A stretch of DNA of 64,000 nucleotides, taken from assembly GCF_018802765.1 (NCBI RefSeq), contig NZ_CP069163.1:1240001-1304000 (forward strand), given 5' to 3'. The stretch comes from Paludibacterium sp. B53371 (GTDB lineage Bacteria; Pseudomonadota; Gammaproteobacteria; Burkholderiales; Chromobacteriaceae). Under the pieces are notes generated by a model. It was not told the DNA's origin, did not search any database, and saw only the letters and a program-made list of their open reading frames with translations. The position numbers were made by a program, and so were the translations under genes. Shown in pieces: positions 18,671 through 27,226 of the stretch (within the stretch, counting starts at the first letter, position 1; each line of letters starts with the position of its first letter).

Positions 18671-20584
18671 TTAACGCAAGTGGACGGGCATGATTTCCGA
18701 GGACAGCTGCACGTACACCCCCATACCGTAGTAGTAATAAGTTGGCTGCGAGACGGTGCGCAGGAACTGGAACAGGCGGAAGCCCATGCGTTTTGTCCGC
18801 CCCAGGGTGCGGGACGGCAGCAGGTTCTCGACGGCGACGTGTACGATCCAGTGCCGCCGGTCGGTCGGCAGGGCGATTTCCTTCTGCTGTGCCATTTCCT
18901 CCAGCAGGTTTTCCACGTTGGGTTCTTCCATGAAGCCGAAGCTGACGTTGACGCTGAGGATGCTGCCACGGCCCGGTGTCTGCTCGAAGACCGTGATCTG
19001 ATAGCGGTTGCCGTGTACGTAGGGCACCTTGGGGTGGTTGACGGTCACGAAGATGAGGTTGCGCGGCAGGATGCCATAACGGTCCCAGATGAGCTGCAGC
19101 AGGGCCGGGGTATGGTCATGCAGGCGGTGTGGTGCACGCGGGATCATCAGAATGGCGTTGCGCTCGACAAAATGCCGGCTCTGGCGGTGCAGTTCGATCA
19201 GCTCGGTCATGTTCATGGTGTGTTTGCGCGAGTAGGCCGCCGAAGTGGCCTGCCTGCCCCACTGCCAGGTGACCATGACGATGAATACCACCAACCCGAT
19301 GCTGATTGGTACATAGCCGCCCTCAAGGAATTTCAGACTGCTGGCACCGAGAAAGGCGCCATTGACGGCGGTGATCGGGACCCAGACCAGCCTTGCGCGG
19401 GCGCGGGTCCATTGCCAGTGCTCCTGCGCGATGGGCAGCATGGCGCTGGAGGTGATCAGCATGACCCCGGCAACAGCCAGGCCATAGGCCGCCGCCAGGT
19501 TGTGGCTGGATCCGAAGACCACCACCAGGGTGATGCTGCCGAGGTACAGCGACCAGTTGACGAAGCTGATATAGATCTGGCCCGTGTGCTCGATATCGGT
19601 ATGCACGATCCGCAGGCGCGGAAACAGGCCGAGACGAACCGCCTGCGACAGCAGGGAAAAGGTGCCGGTGATCAATGCCTGCGAGGCGATGATGGTGCTC
19701 AGGGTCGCCAGAATGATCATCGGGTAGAGCAGGGGCGGCGGCACCATGCTGAAAAACAGATTGGGCCAGTTCTGGCCCGGGTGAGCCAGAACGAAGGCGC
19801 CCTGGCCGAGATAGTTGAGCAGCAGGGCGGGGAAGACCACGCTGAACCAGCCCAGACGAATCGGGCGGGCGCCGAAATGCCCGAGATCGGCATACAGGGC
19901 TTCGCCACCGGTGACGCAGAGCATGACGGCCCCCAGGGTCATCAGCGAGGCGTGCCAGTGACGCTGCAGCAAAAACTGCAGGCCGTACCAGGGATTGAGT
20001 GCCTGCAGAATTTCCGGGGTGGTCATGATCTGCCGCAGTCCGAGCAGGGCGATGGACAGGAACCACAGGAGCAGCACCGGGCTGAAAATCTTGCTGATCT
20101 TGCCGCTGCCGACGGATTGCAGGGCAAAGAGCAGCGTCAGCAGTGCCAGGGTGATCGGCGTCACCAGCTCGCTCTGTCCGGGCAGTGCGATGTCCAGACC
20201 TTCGACGGCCGCCAGTACGCTGATGGCCGGAGAGATCATGCCGTCGCCGATCAGCAGGCCGGCACCGAGAATCAGGGCAATCAGGATCGGCCGGGTGCGC
20301 GATTGTCTGGCATTGCCGTACAGCAGGCTGTACAGCGCAAACAGACCACCCTCGCCATCATTGTCTGCCCGCAGAACCAGCAGGGCATATTTGAAGGCCA
20401 CAATCAGGGTCAGTGCCCAGATCGCCAGTGAGGTGCCGCCGAGCACACTGTCTGGCGTCAGTGCCTGCAGTCCGGAGCCAAAGAAAATCTGGTGCAGCGC
20501 ATAGAGCGGCGACGTGCCGATATTGCCGTAGACGATACCAATCGCCCCCAGGGTCGCAACGGCCAGTTTGCGATTCTCAGCCAC
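18671..20584 (-). CDS. kup: Low-affinity potassium uptake protein Kup
   Basis: This protein of about 637 residues is a proton-coupled potassium importer of the KUP/HAK/KT family, with about twelve spans and a cytoplasmic C-terminal domain. The signature GAIGIVYGNIGTSPLYAL is close to the N-terminus, and GGEGGLFALYSLL and LLIGDGMISPAISVLAAVEG follow. In most members the first motif reads GDIGTSPLY, so the aspartate is an asparagine here. I chose the GTG at 20584 (VAENRKLAVATLG) because it matches the usual family N-terminus and has GGGGA upstream. An ATG at 20644 or the open frame from 20740 would add poorly conserved residues. It is divergent from flgB. Confidence 0.9.
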   Translation of the reverse strand: MAENRKLAVATLGAIGIVYGNIGTSPLYALHQIFFGSGLQALTPDSVLGGTSLAIWALTLIVAFKYALLVLRADNDGEGGLFALYSLLYGNARQSRTRPILIALILGAGLLIGDGMISPAISVLAAVEGLDIALPGQSELVTPITLALLTLLFALQSVGSGKISKIFSPVLLLWFLSIALLGLRQIMTTPEILQALNPWYGLQFLLQRHWHASLMTLGAVMLCVTGGEALYADLGHFGARPIRLGWFSVVFPALLLNYLGQGAFVLAHPGQNWPNLFFSMVPPPLLYPMIILATLSTIIASQALITGTFSLLSQAVRLGLFPRLRIVHTDIEHTGQIYISFVNWSLYLGSITLVVVFGSSHNLAAAYGLAVAGVMLITSSAMLPIAQEHWQWTRARARLVWVPITAVNGAFLGASSLKFLEGGYVPISIGLVVFIVMVTWQWGRQATSAAYSRKHTMNMTELIELHRQSRHFVERNAILMIPRAPHRLHDHTPALLQLIWDRYGILPRNLIFVTVNHPKVPYVHGNRYQITVFEQTPGRGSILSVNVSFGFMEEPNVENLLEEMAQQKEIALPTDRRHWIVHVAVENLLPSRTLGRTKRMGFRLFQFLRTVSQPTYYYYGMGVYVQLSSEIMPVHLR

Positions 20585-20803
20585 GCCATGTCCCCATGTT
20601 CTCCCCGGCCGGGCCGGGTCTTTTAGGATTCTTAAGAGAATCATAGTCACACCAGACCCATTTTGAATATCTGTCGACCCTGTCCGCCATGGTGTTTCTC
20701 TTTTGCCGGGTGGCTGCAAGGCCTTGCCTGTCGGCGGCAATTCTTGCCGCTGACGGTGGGTTTGGGGCGGGCGATGGGTTTTTTGTTAAATAAAAACGAT
20801 AAA

Positions 20804-20816
20804 AATCAATCACTTA
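20804..20816 (+). promoter_or_regulatory. IHF-like site upstream of the flgB promoter
   Basis: AATCAATCACTTA matches the IHF consensus WATCAANNNNTTR at every fixed position. It lies in an unusually AT-rich block (about 20770-20830), roughly 20 bp before the -24 element. IHF bending between enhancer and promoter is common for sigma-54 promoters. The enhancer itself is not identified. Confidence 0.45.
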
Positions 20817-20832
20817 ATTATTTTATATTTTC

Positions 20833-20849
20833 TGGCATGCTTCCTGCTT
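20833..20849 (+). promoter_or_regulatory. Sigma-54 promoter of the flgB operon
   Basis: TGGCATGCTTCCTGCTT fits the RpoN consensus TGGCAYR-N4-TTGCW with one mismatch. The invariant GG (20834-20835) and GC (20846-20847) are exactly ten bases apart. The start should fall near 20859, which excludes the upstream ATG at 20853 as the flgB start. An RpoN-dependent enhancer-binding protein such as FlrC/FleQ is implied. Confidence 0.7.
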
Positions 20850-20873
20850 TATATGTCGCACCAGGAGGAAGAC

Positions 20874-21284
20874 ATGTTCGACAAAATCGCCAATGACTTT
20901 AAGTTCGATCAACGCGCACTGAATCTGCGCGCGTATCGCACTGAAGTGCTGGCCGGCAATATGGCCAACGCGGAAACGCCTTACTACAAGGCTGTCGACT
21001 TTGATTTTGCCGCCACCATGAAGGCTCAGATGGATGGTCATGGCAGTGGCAAGGATCTGGCGCTGATGGCCACCGATCCGCGTCATTTCAGTACTAATCC
21101 TGGTGATGGTGGCGCCTCGGTGCCGCTGCAATACCGCAATGCGGTGCAGCCCAGTGTCGACGGCAACACCGTGGATATGGATGTGGAGCGTGGTGCGTTC
21201 ATGGATAACGCCTTGCAGTATCAAAGCACGCTGACCTTCCTCAATCATCGTATTTCGCAGCTGAATCTGGTTCTGAAGGGCTGA
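20874..21284 (+). CDS. flgB: Flagellar basal-body proximal rod protein FlgB
   Basis: This 136-residue protein forms part of the proximal rod and is exported by the flagellar type III apparatus. The N-terminal [27 protein letters not shown] is the conserved rod/hook motif containing the ANAETP core. The C-terminus ([17 protein letters not shown]) matches FlgB. The ATG at 20874 follows AGGAGGA and lies just after the sigma-54 transcription start. It is the first gene of the block, six bases before flgC. Confidence 0.95.
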   Translation: MFDKIANDFKFDQRALNLRAYRTEVLAGNMANAETPYYKAVDFDFAATMKAQMDGHGSGKDLALMATDPRHFSTNPGDGGASVPLQYRNAVQPSVDGNTVDMDVERGAFMDNALQYQSTLTFLNHRISQLNLVLKG

Positions 21285-21289
21285 TTGCC

Positions 21290-21700
21290 ATGTCTCTGAC
21301 CAATGTTTTTTCGATTGCCGGTTCGGCGCTGACAGCGCAGTCCATGCGACTGAGCGTGGTGGCCAGTAATATCGCCAACGCCGAAAGCGCGACCAGCTCG
21401 ACCGGGCAACCCTACAAGGGTCGTCATGTGGTGTTTACCGCCATTCCGGTGACGGCCACCCAGCCGCTGGTGGCCGGGGTGCGGGTCACCTCGGTGGTGG
21501 AAGACAAGAGCCCGCCGATTCTGAAGTACGATCCGGCCAACCCGCTGGCAGATGCCCGCGGCTACGTCAATATGCCCAACGTCAATCCGGTAGAAGAGAT
21601 GGCTGACATGATCTCGGCCTCGCGTTCGTATCAGACCAACGTTGAAGTGATGAATACCGCCAAAACCCTGATGCAGAAAACACTGCAGCTTGGCCAGTAA
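21290..21700 (+). CDS. flgC: Flagellar basal-body rod protein FlgC
   Basis: This 136-residue rod protein has the N-terminal rod motif ([20 protein letters not shown], then NIANAES). Its C-terminal motif [19 protein letters not shown] ends in [20 protein letters not shown], which is highly characteristic of FlgC. It follows flgB by five bases and precedes flgD by 18 bases. Confidence 0.96.
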   Translation: MSLTNVFSIAGSALTAQSMRLSVVASNIANAESATSSTGQPYKGRHVVFTAIPVTATQPLVAGVRVTSVVEDKSPPILKYDPANPLADARGYVNMPNVNPVEEMADMISASRSYQTNVEVMNTAKTLMQKTLQLGQ

Positions 21701-21718
21701 TACTGAAAGGAATGCATC

Positions 21719-22450
21719 ATGACCGTCTCGTCTACCAGCCAGTCCAATAGCAGCAACCCCTACGACATTCTGAACGGCAACAAGAGTTCGTCCAGCTCCA
21801 CGTCCGGCAGCAGTACCGACCCGACCAGCGCTCAGGGGATTCAGGATCGCTTTCTGAAGCTGCTGACGACCCAGCTGCAGGCTCAGGATCCGATGAATCC
21901 GATGGAGAACAGTGAGATCACCAGTCAGATGGCGCAGATCAGCCAGGTGACCGGGATGCAGAACCTGAATACCACCATGCAGTCGCTGCTGCAGTCGCAA
22001 ATGGCGTCGCAGTCGCTGATTGCCGCCACCACGGTCGGACATAGTGCCCTGGTTGCCGGCAATACCATGGGCTGGGACGGCAATACCAACGGCAACAAGA
22101 CCATGGGGGCGGTTTCGCTGGCAGGTTCGGCTCAGCAACTGAATATTTCGGTGCAGGACGCCAACGGCAAGACGGTTTCCACTTTCAGTGTGCCGAGTCC
22201 GCAAAACGGCATGAATTCCTTCGCCTGGGATGGCAAGGACAGCAGCGGCAACGTCCTGCCGGCCGGCAACTATACCTTTACCGCCACGGCCTCCAATCAG
22301 GGGACCGACGGCTCGGCCGTGCAGGTCAAGGCCACGACCTACAACTACAAGACCATTGCCGCGGTGAGCTTTGCCGCTAACGGGGCGCCGCAGCTGGTGC
22401 TGAGTAACGGCAAGACCGTGGCCATGTCGGATGTGGCACAGATTTCCTGA
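21719..22450 (+). CDS. flgD: Flagellar hook assembly scaffold FlgD
   Basis: This 243-residue protein is the transient cap needed to polymerise the hook. A serine-rich N-terminal tail (exported signal) precedes the conserved core FLKLLTTQLQAQDPMNPMEN. The C-terminal half holds the FlgD Ig/tudor-like region (FAWDGKDSSGNVLPAGNYTF). It is located between flgC and flgE as in other gamma- and betaproteobacteria. Confidence 0.95.
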   Translation: MTVSSTSQSNSSNPYDILNGNKSSSSSTSGSSTDPTSAQGIQDRFLKLLTTQLQAQDPMNPMENSEITSQMAQISQVTGMQNLNTTMQSLLQSQMASQSLIAATTVGHSALVAGNTMGWDGNTNGNKTMGAVSLAGSAQQLNISVQDANGKTVSTFSVPSPQNGMNSFAWDGKDSSGNVLPAGNYTFTATASNQGTDGSAVQVKATTYNYKTIAAVSFAANGAPQLVLSNGKTVAMSDVAQIS

Positions 22451-22482
22451 GTGGAAAACGGAACAGAGATCGGAGCAAGAAC

Positions 22483-23748
22483 ATGGGTTTCCAACAAGGT
22501 CTGAGCGGTCTGAATGCCGCCTCCAAGCAGCTGGATGTGATCGGCAACAACATTGCCAACGCCAGCACGGTCGGCTTCAAGGGCTCGCGCGCCGAGTTCG
22601 GCGATATGTATGCCAACAGCTTTTATGGCGTGGCCTCGACCCAGGCCGGTATCGGGGTGCAGACGCTGGATGTGGCACAGCAGATGACCCAGGGCAATAT
22701 CACCACCACCAACAATAATCTGGATATTGCCATCAACAATAACGGCTTCTTCATCGTGAAGACCGGCGCTTCGACCAGCGGGACCAGTACCGGCACGCTG
22801 GAGTACACGCGCAATGGTGAGTTCAAGGTCGATAATCAGGGCTATATCGTGAATGGTCCGGATCGCCTGCAGGGCTGGGTAGCCAGCAATGGCGTCGTGA
22901 CCCAGGGGGCGACAGCCGACCTGCAGCTGCAGACTTCGCTGATTGCCCCGAGCACGACCTCCAAGGTCACCATGGGCGTCAACCTCGACTCCCGCTCCAC
23001 GCCGCCGACGGTCGCCTTCAGCCCGACCACGCCGGCTTCCTATAACTGGTCCAACTCGACCTCGGTCTATGACTCGCTGGGTAATGCGCACAACATGACC
23101 CTGTATTATCGCAAGCAGACCCCGACGGCGACCGGTACCGACTGGAGCGTGTATGCCTATGTCGATGGCAATGCCGCGTCGATTGGCGGCGGTGCGGCTG
23201 GTGCGGCGACCACGATCAATTTCGGCTTGACCGGTTCGCTGACCACGGCCATGCCGCTGGCTGTGTCGTATACCCCGCCACCAGCGACCCCGACTGGGTC
23301 AACCTCGCCGATTGCCTATACCCTGAGCTATACTGGTTCGACGCAGTATGGCCAGACCTCGGGTACCAACTCGCTGACCAATGACGGTTATGCGGCGGGC
23401 ACCGTGTCGTCGATCAATATCGATTCGACCGGCATCATCCAGGCCACCTATACCAACGGCCAGACCAAGACGATTGGTCAGGTGGCCCTGGCCAACTTCA
23501 CCAACCAGCAGGGGCTGCAGCCGGTGGGCAACAATCGCTGGACCCAGACCTATTCCTCCGGTCCGGCCCAGGTGAATGCCCCGGGGTCCGGGACCGCCGG
23601 TACGCTGCGCGATTCGGCGCTGGAAGCGTCCAACGTTGACCTGACCACCGAGCTGGTGAACCTGATTACCGCTCAGCGCTACTACCAGGCCAACGCGCAG
23701 ACCATCAAGGCACAAGACACGATCCAGCAGACGCTGGTGAACCTGTAA
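22483..23748 (+). CDS. flgE: Flagellar hook protein FlgE
   Basis: This 421-residue hook subunit has the N-terminal motif GFQQGLSGLNAASKQLDVIG with NNIANASTVGFKGSRAEF, and the C-terminal D0 helix RYYQANAQTIKAQDTIQQTL. The middle domains are threonine/serine-rich and variable, as expected for the exposed hook surface. Length is close to Salmonella FlgE (403). It lies 32 bp after flgD. Confidence 0.96.
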   Translation: MGFQQGLSGLNAASKQLDVIGNNIANASTVGFKGSRAEFGDMYANSFYGVASTQAGIGVQTLDVAQQMTQGNITTTNNNLDIAINNNGFFIVKTGASTSGTSTGTLEYTRNGEFKVDNQGYIVNGPDRLQGWVASNGVVTQGATADLQLQTSLIAPSTTSKVTMGVNLDSRSTPPTVAFSPTTPASYNWSNSTSVYDSLGNAHNMTLYYRKQTPTATGTDWSVYAYVDGNAASIGGGAAGAATTINFGLTGSLTTAMPLAVSYTPPPATPTGSTSPIAYTLSYTGSTQYGQTSGTNSLTNDGYAAGTVSSINIDSTGIIQATYTNGQTKTIGQVALANFTNQQGLQPVGNNRWTQTYSSGPAQVNAPGSGTAGTLRDSALEASNVDLTTELVNLITAQRYYQANAQTIKAQDTIQQTLVNL

Positions 23749-23773
23749 GCCTGACCTGAGGGACGTCTGAATC

Positions 23774-24514
23774 ATGGATCGGATGCTGTTTCTGGCAATG
23801 AATGGTGCGAAGCACGTCGAATGGCAACAGGCGACGACTTCCAACAATCTGGCCAACGTCAACACCAATGGCTTCAAGGCCGAGCAAGTGTCGTTTCGTG
23901 CCTTGCCGGTCATTGGCGATGGTGCGCCGACGCGGACTTATGTGGTCGACAACACCATCGGCACCGATCTGTCGCAGGGCGCGCTGCAGCAAACCGGCAA
24001 CCAGAACGACTTTGCCCTCGGAACCCCGGGCTTCTTTGCCGTGCAGGGGCCGGATGGCAAGGAGGCTTACAGCCGCGCCGGCGGATTTGTCGTGGACAGT
24101 GCCGGCACGCTGCGCACCCGCGGCGGTTTGCCGATCCTCGGGGATGGCGGTCCGATTGTTGCCCCGGCGGCCAGCAAGATTCAGCTGATGACCGACGGCA
24201 CGGTGGTTGCCATTGCACTCGGGGTGTCCAACCCGACCCCGCAAACGCTGGGGCAGATCAAGATGGTCAACCCCGGCCCGAAGACGATGTACAAAGGGGA
24301 GGACGGGCTGTTTCGCATGAACGATGGCTCGACGCCGGCCGCAGACCAGAACGTCAAGCTGGTGGTCGGTGCCCTGGAGGCCAGTAATGTGAATGCGGTC
24401 GACAGCCTGGTGCAGATGATTTCCCACGGGCGCATGTTCGACATGAACGTCAAACTCATGACGACCGCGCAACAGAATGATCAGCAGGCGACCCAGTTGC
24501 TCGCCATGGGCTGA
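23774..24514 (+). CDS. flgF: Flagellar basal-body rod protein FlgF
   Basis: This 246-residue rod component has an N-terminal motif (MDRMLFLAMNGAKHVEWQQA, then NNLANVNTNGFKAEQV) and a C-terminal motif (LEASNVNAVDSLVQMISHGR) typical of FlgF. It lies between flgE and flgG, and its start has a GAGGGACG-type binding site ten or so bases upstream. Confidence 0.95.
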   Translation: MDRMLFLAMNGAKHVEWQQATTSNNLANVNTNGFKAEQVSFRALPVIGDGAPTRTYVVDNTIGTDLSQGALQQTGNQNDFALGTPGFFAVQGPDGKEAYSRAGGFVVDSAGTLRTRGGLPILGDGGPIVAPAASKIQLMTDGTVVAIALGVSNPTPQTLGQIKMVNPGPKTMYKGEDGLFRMNDGSTPAADQNVKLVVGALEASNVNAVDSLVQMISHGRMFDMNVKLMTTAQQNDQQATQLLAMG

Positions 24515-24544
24515 ACCGGATAAGAACAAGAAGGAATCAACGTC

Positions 24545-25327
24545 ATGATGCGTTCTCTGTATATCGCCAAGACCGGTATGGATGCCAGCCAGTTCAAGCT
24601 GGATGTGGTGTCGAACAACCTGGCCAACGTCAACACCGTCGGCTTCAAGCGCTCGGTCGCCGAGTTCGAGGATCTGTACTATCAGACGCTGCGTCAGCCC
24701 GGCGCCCAGCTGCCGAACGGCTCGAATACCCCGACCGGCCTGCTGGTCGGTACCGGTGCCGCCGCGGTGTCGACTTCGCGTGATCATACCCAGGGCACGC
24801 TGATCAGCTCGACCAACTCCTACAGTCTGGCGATTTCCGGTGACGGGTTTTTCAATATCACGCTGCCGGACGGTACCACGGCCTATACGCGCAACGGCGA
24901 GTTCCGTCGTGACAACAACGGCAATATGGTGACCCCGCAAGGTTATCAGCTCAATCCGAACATCAATATTCCGGCGACCGCGACCAATATGACGGTCTCT
25001 CTGGCCGGGGTGGTACAATATTACGTCAACGGCAGCACCACGCCGCAGACCGCCGGCCAGATTCAGACCAGTACCTTCATCAACCCGCAGGGTTTGCAGA
25101 GTCTGGGTGAAAACCTGTATGCGCAGACCGCCGCCTCCGGTGATCCGCAGACCGGCAATCCTGGTACGGATGACCGTGGCCAGATCAAGCAGGCGTTTCT
25201 GGAAAACTCCAACGTCAATGTGACGCAGGAGCTGGTTGACATGATTACCGCCCAGCGCGCGTTTGAAATGAACTCCAAGGCCATCACCACTGCGGATCAG
25301 ATGCTGCAGAAGCTGACGCAGATGTGA
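24545..25327 (+). CDS. flgG: Flagellar distal rod protein FlgG
   Basis: This 260-residue distal rod subunit carries RSLYIAKTGMDASQFKLDVV with NNLANVNTVGFKRSVAEFED at the N-terminus. The C-terminal end is VTQELVDMITAQRAFEMNSK. The FlgG-specific insert YYQTLRQPGAQLPNG is present and fixes the identity against FlgF. Two ATGs occur in tandem at 24545 and 24548; the second gives the usual FlgG N-terminus. Confidence 0.96.
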   Translation: MMRSLYIAKTGMDASQFKLDVVSNNLANVNTVGFKRSVAEFEDLYYQTLRQPGAQLPNGSNTPTGLLVGTGAAAVSTSRDHTQGTLISSTNSYSLAISGDGFFNITLPDGTTAYTRNGEFRRDNNGNMVTPQGYQLNPNINIPATATNMTVSLAGVVQYYVNGSTTPQTAGQIQTSTFINPQGLQSLGENLYAQTAASGDPQTGNPGTDDRGQIKQAFLENSNVNVTQELVDMITAQRAFEMNSKAITTADQMLQKLTQM

Positions 25328-25345
25328 TGCCTGTCTGCTAACGGA

Positions 25346-26032
25346 ATGATGATGAGCATGAATCGTTTACTGGCCTGCCTGCTGACCGCGCTGCTGGCTG
25401 GCTGCACCATGCAGGAACCGCCGCTGGTTCAGGGGCCGATGACGGCCCGGCCCCAGCCGCAGCCGCAACTGCAGGCCAATAACGGCTCCATCTTTCAGAC
25501 CAGTACCTATCGCCCCCTGCTGGAGGACAGCCGTCCTAGCCTGGTAGGGGATACCCTGACGGTCAATATCCAGGAACAGACCTCGACCTCGGCCACCGAG
25601 CAGGTGACCGAGAGCCGCGCGTCCACCTTGAACGAGTCGGTGACCGGTGGTGTACAACTGCCGTTCCTCACGGGTCTGGGCGCCGGTCTGGCCGGTACCA
25701 ATCTGAATACTGCCGGCGGGGCGACCCAGACCGGCAAGGGCAGCAATGCCCTGGCAACCACCTTTGTCAGCTCGATCTCGGTGACGGTGATCGAAGTGCT
25801 GGCCAACGGCAATCTGGTGATCAGCGGGGAAAAGCAGGTGCGCATCAATGGCGATATCGAGTCGATTCGCCTCTCCGGTGTGGTCAATCCGCGCGATATC
25901 GATGCCACCCGTTCGGTCTCGTCACTCAAGGTGGCCGATGCGCGCATCGAGCAGGAAACCAAGGGGACCAACCGGCTGTATAACGAACCGGGCTGGATGA
26001 CCAAGATCTTCCTGTCCATCCTGCCTTTCTGA
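25346..26032 (+). CDS. flgH: Flagellar L-ring lipoprotein FlgH
   Basis: This 228-residue outer-membrane lipoprotein builds the L-ring bushing. A lipoprotein signal peptide ends in the lipobox LLAGC near residue 22. Downstream, GDTLTVNIQEQTSTSATEQV and the C-terminal LSGVVNPRDID are typical FlgH. Several ATGs are clustered at the start (25346, 25349, 25352, 25358), so the exact first residue is uncertain by a few codons. It is 18 bp after flgG. Confidence 0.94.
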   Translation: MMMSMNRLLACLLTALLAGCTMQEPPLVQGPMTARPQPQPQLQANNGSIFQTSTYRPLLEDSRPSLVGDTLTVNIQEQTSTSATEQVTESRASTLNESVTGGVQLPFLTGLGAGLAGTNLNTAGGATQTGKGSNALATTFVSSISVTVIEVLANGNLVISGEKQVRINGDIESIRLSGVVNPRDIDATRSVSSLKVADARIEQETKGTNRLYNEPGWMTKIFLSILPF

Positions 26033-26045
26033 CCGGGGGAGCCGC

Positions 26046-27140
26046 ATGAAAAAACTGTTTTGTCTGTTGCTCGGCCTCGCTTTGTGCCTGCCGGTCTGGG
26101 CAGACCGCATCAAGGATATTGTCAATGTAGCCGGGGTGCGCCCCAACCAGCTGACTGGCTATGGTCTGGTGGTCGGTCTGGATGGCACCGGCGACAAGAA
26201 TACCTCCTCGCCCTTCATGGGGCAGTCGCTGACCAATATGCTGACCCAGCTGGGGGTCAATGTGCCGGCCGGTACCAAGGTCGATCCGAAAAACGCGGCG
26301 GCGGTGATCGTGACCGCCACCTTGCCGCCGTTTGCCCGCTCCGGCCAGTTGCTGGATGTGACGGTTTCCTCCATCGGTGATTCGAAAAGCCTGCGCGGCG
26401 GAACCCTGATCATGGCGCCGCTCAAAGGGGCGGACGGTCAGATTTACGCCATGGCCCAGGGGAATGTGGTGATTGGTGGCGCCGGCGCATCTTCCGGCGG
26501 CAGCAGCGCGCAGATCAACCAGCTGAGCTCGGGCCGTATTCCGGATGGTGCCACGGTAGAACGCGAGTTGCCGATGTCGTTGGGCAGTGGCGATTTTGTG
26601 CGCCTTGAACTGATCAATGGCGATTTCACCACTGCCGAGCGTGTGGTGCAGGCCATCAATCGCAGCTTTGGTGCCGAGACGGCGCGGGCGCTGGATGGCC
26701 GGACGATCCAGGTGCGCGCCCCGTTTGATGCCAATGACCGGGTGCAGTTTCTGGCACGCATGGAAAATCTTGCCGTCGACCCGGCAGAAGTTTCCCCGCT
26801 GGTGATCATCAATGCCCGCACCGGGTCGATTGTCATGAACAAGGGCGTGCGCCTTGAACCTTGTGCCGTGTCGCATGGCAACCTGTCTGTGACCGTCAGC
26901 AATACCCCGTCGGTGAGTCAGCCCAATCCGCTGTCCAATGGGCGTACTGCGGTGACCAATCAGGCCAATGTCAGCGTACAGGCCCAGAACGGCAAGGTGT
27001 TCAATGTGCCGAGCAGCGCCAATCTCAGTCAGGTGGTCAATGCCCTCAATACCCTGGGGGCTACGCCGCAGGATCTGATCAGCATCCTGCAGGCCATGAA
27101 AGCCGCGGGTTCGCTCAAGGCCGATCTGCAGATTATCTGA
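26046..27140 (+). CDS. flgI: Flagellar P-ring protein FlgI
   Basis: This 364-residue periplasmic protein assembles the P-ring around the rod in the peptidoglycan layer. It has a cleavable signal peptide (LLGLALCLPVWADR), and the mature protein opens with IKDIVNVAGVRPNQLTGYGL followed by VVGLDGTGDK. The C-terminus VVNALNTLGATPQDLISILQ is also diagnostic. It is 13 bp downstream of flgH, and the intrinsic terminator follows its stop. Confidence 0.96.
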   Translation: MKKLFCLLLGLALCLPVWADRIKDIVNVAGVRPNQLTGYGLVVGLDGTGDKNTSSPFMGQSLTNMLTQLGVNVPAGTKVDPKNAAAVIVTATLPPFARSGQLLDVTVSSIGDSKSLRGGTLIMAPLKGADGQIYAMAQGNVVIGGAGASSGGSSAQINQLSSGRIPDGATVERELPMSLGSGDFVRLELINGDFTTAERVVQAINRSFGAETARALDGRTIQVRAPFDANDRVQFLARMENLAVDPAEVSPLVIINARTGSIVMNKGVRLEPCAVSHGNLSVTVSNTPSVSQPNPLSNGRTAVTNQANVSVQAQNGKVFNVPSSANLSQVVNALNTLGATPQDLISILQAMKAAGSLKADLQII

Positions 27141-27160
27141 GCGGTCATTCTGCTTGCAGC

Positions 27161-27186
27161 AAACAGCCCGCAAGGGCTGTTTTTGT
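27161..27186 (+). terminator. Intrinsic terminator between flgI and flgJ
   Basis: AAACAGCCC pairs with GGGCTGTTT around a GCAA loop, followed by TTG-rich sequence. The perfect stem and T-rich 3' side are typical of Rho-independent termination. It splits the flg block into a flgB-I and a flgJ-L transcript unless read through. Confidence 0.75.
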
Positions 27187-27189
27187 ATC

Positions 27190-27205
27190 TGGCACGTAAA
27201 TTGCT
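27190..27205 (+). promoter_or_regulatory. Sigma-54 promoter of flgJ
   Basis: TGGCACGTAAATTGCT is a full match to the RpoN consensus TGGCACG-N4-TTGCW, with GG and GC ten bases apart. Transcription should begin near 27215, only about a dozen bases before the flgJ ATG and just upstream of its AGGAGG. It follows directly after the terminator. Confidence 0.85.
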
Positions 27206-27226
27206 ATAAATCGTGCAGGAGGATGC

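Noticed and set aside
18629-20431. 600-residue open frame antisense to kup
   Set aside because: Its Gln/Gly/Asp/His-rich composition is typical of a shadow frame, and Kup motifs cover the other strand.
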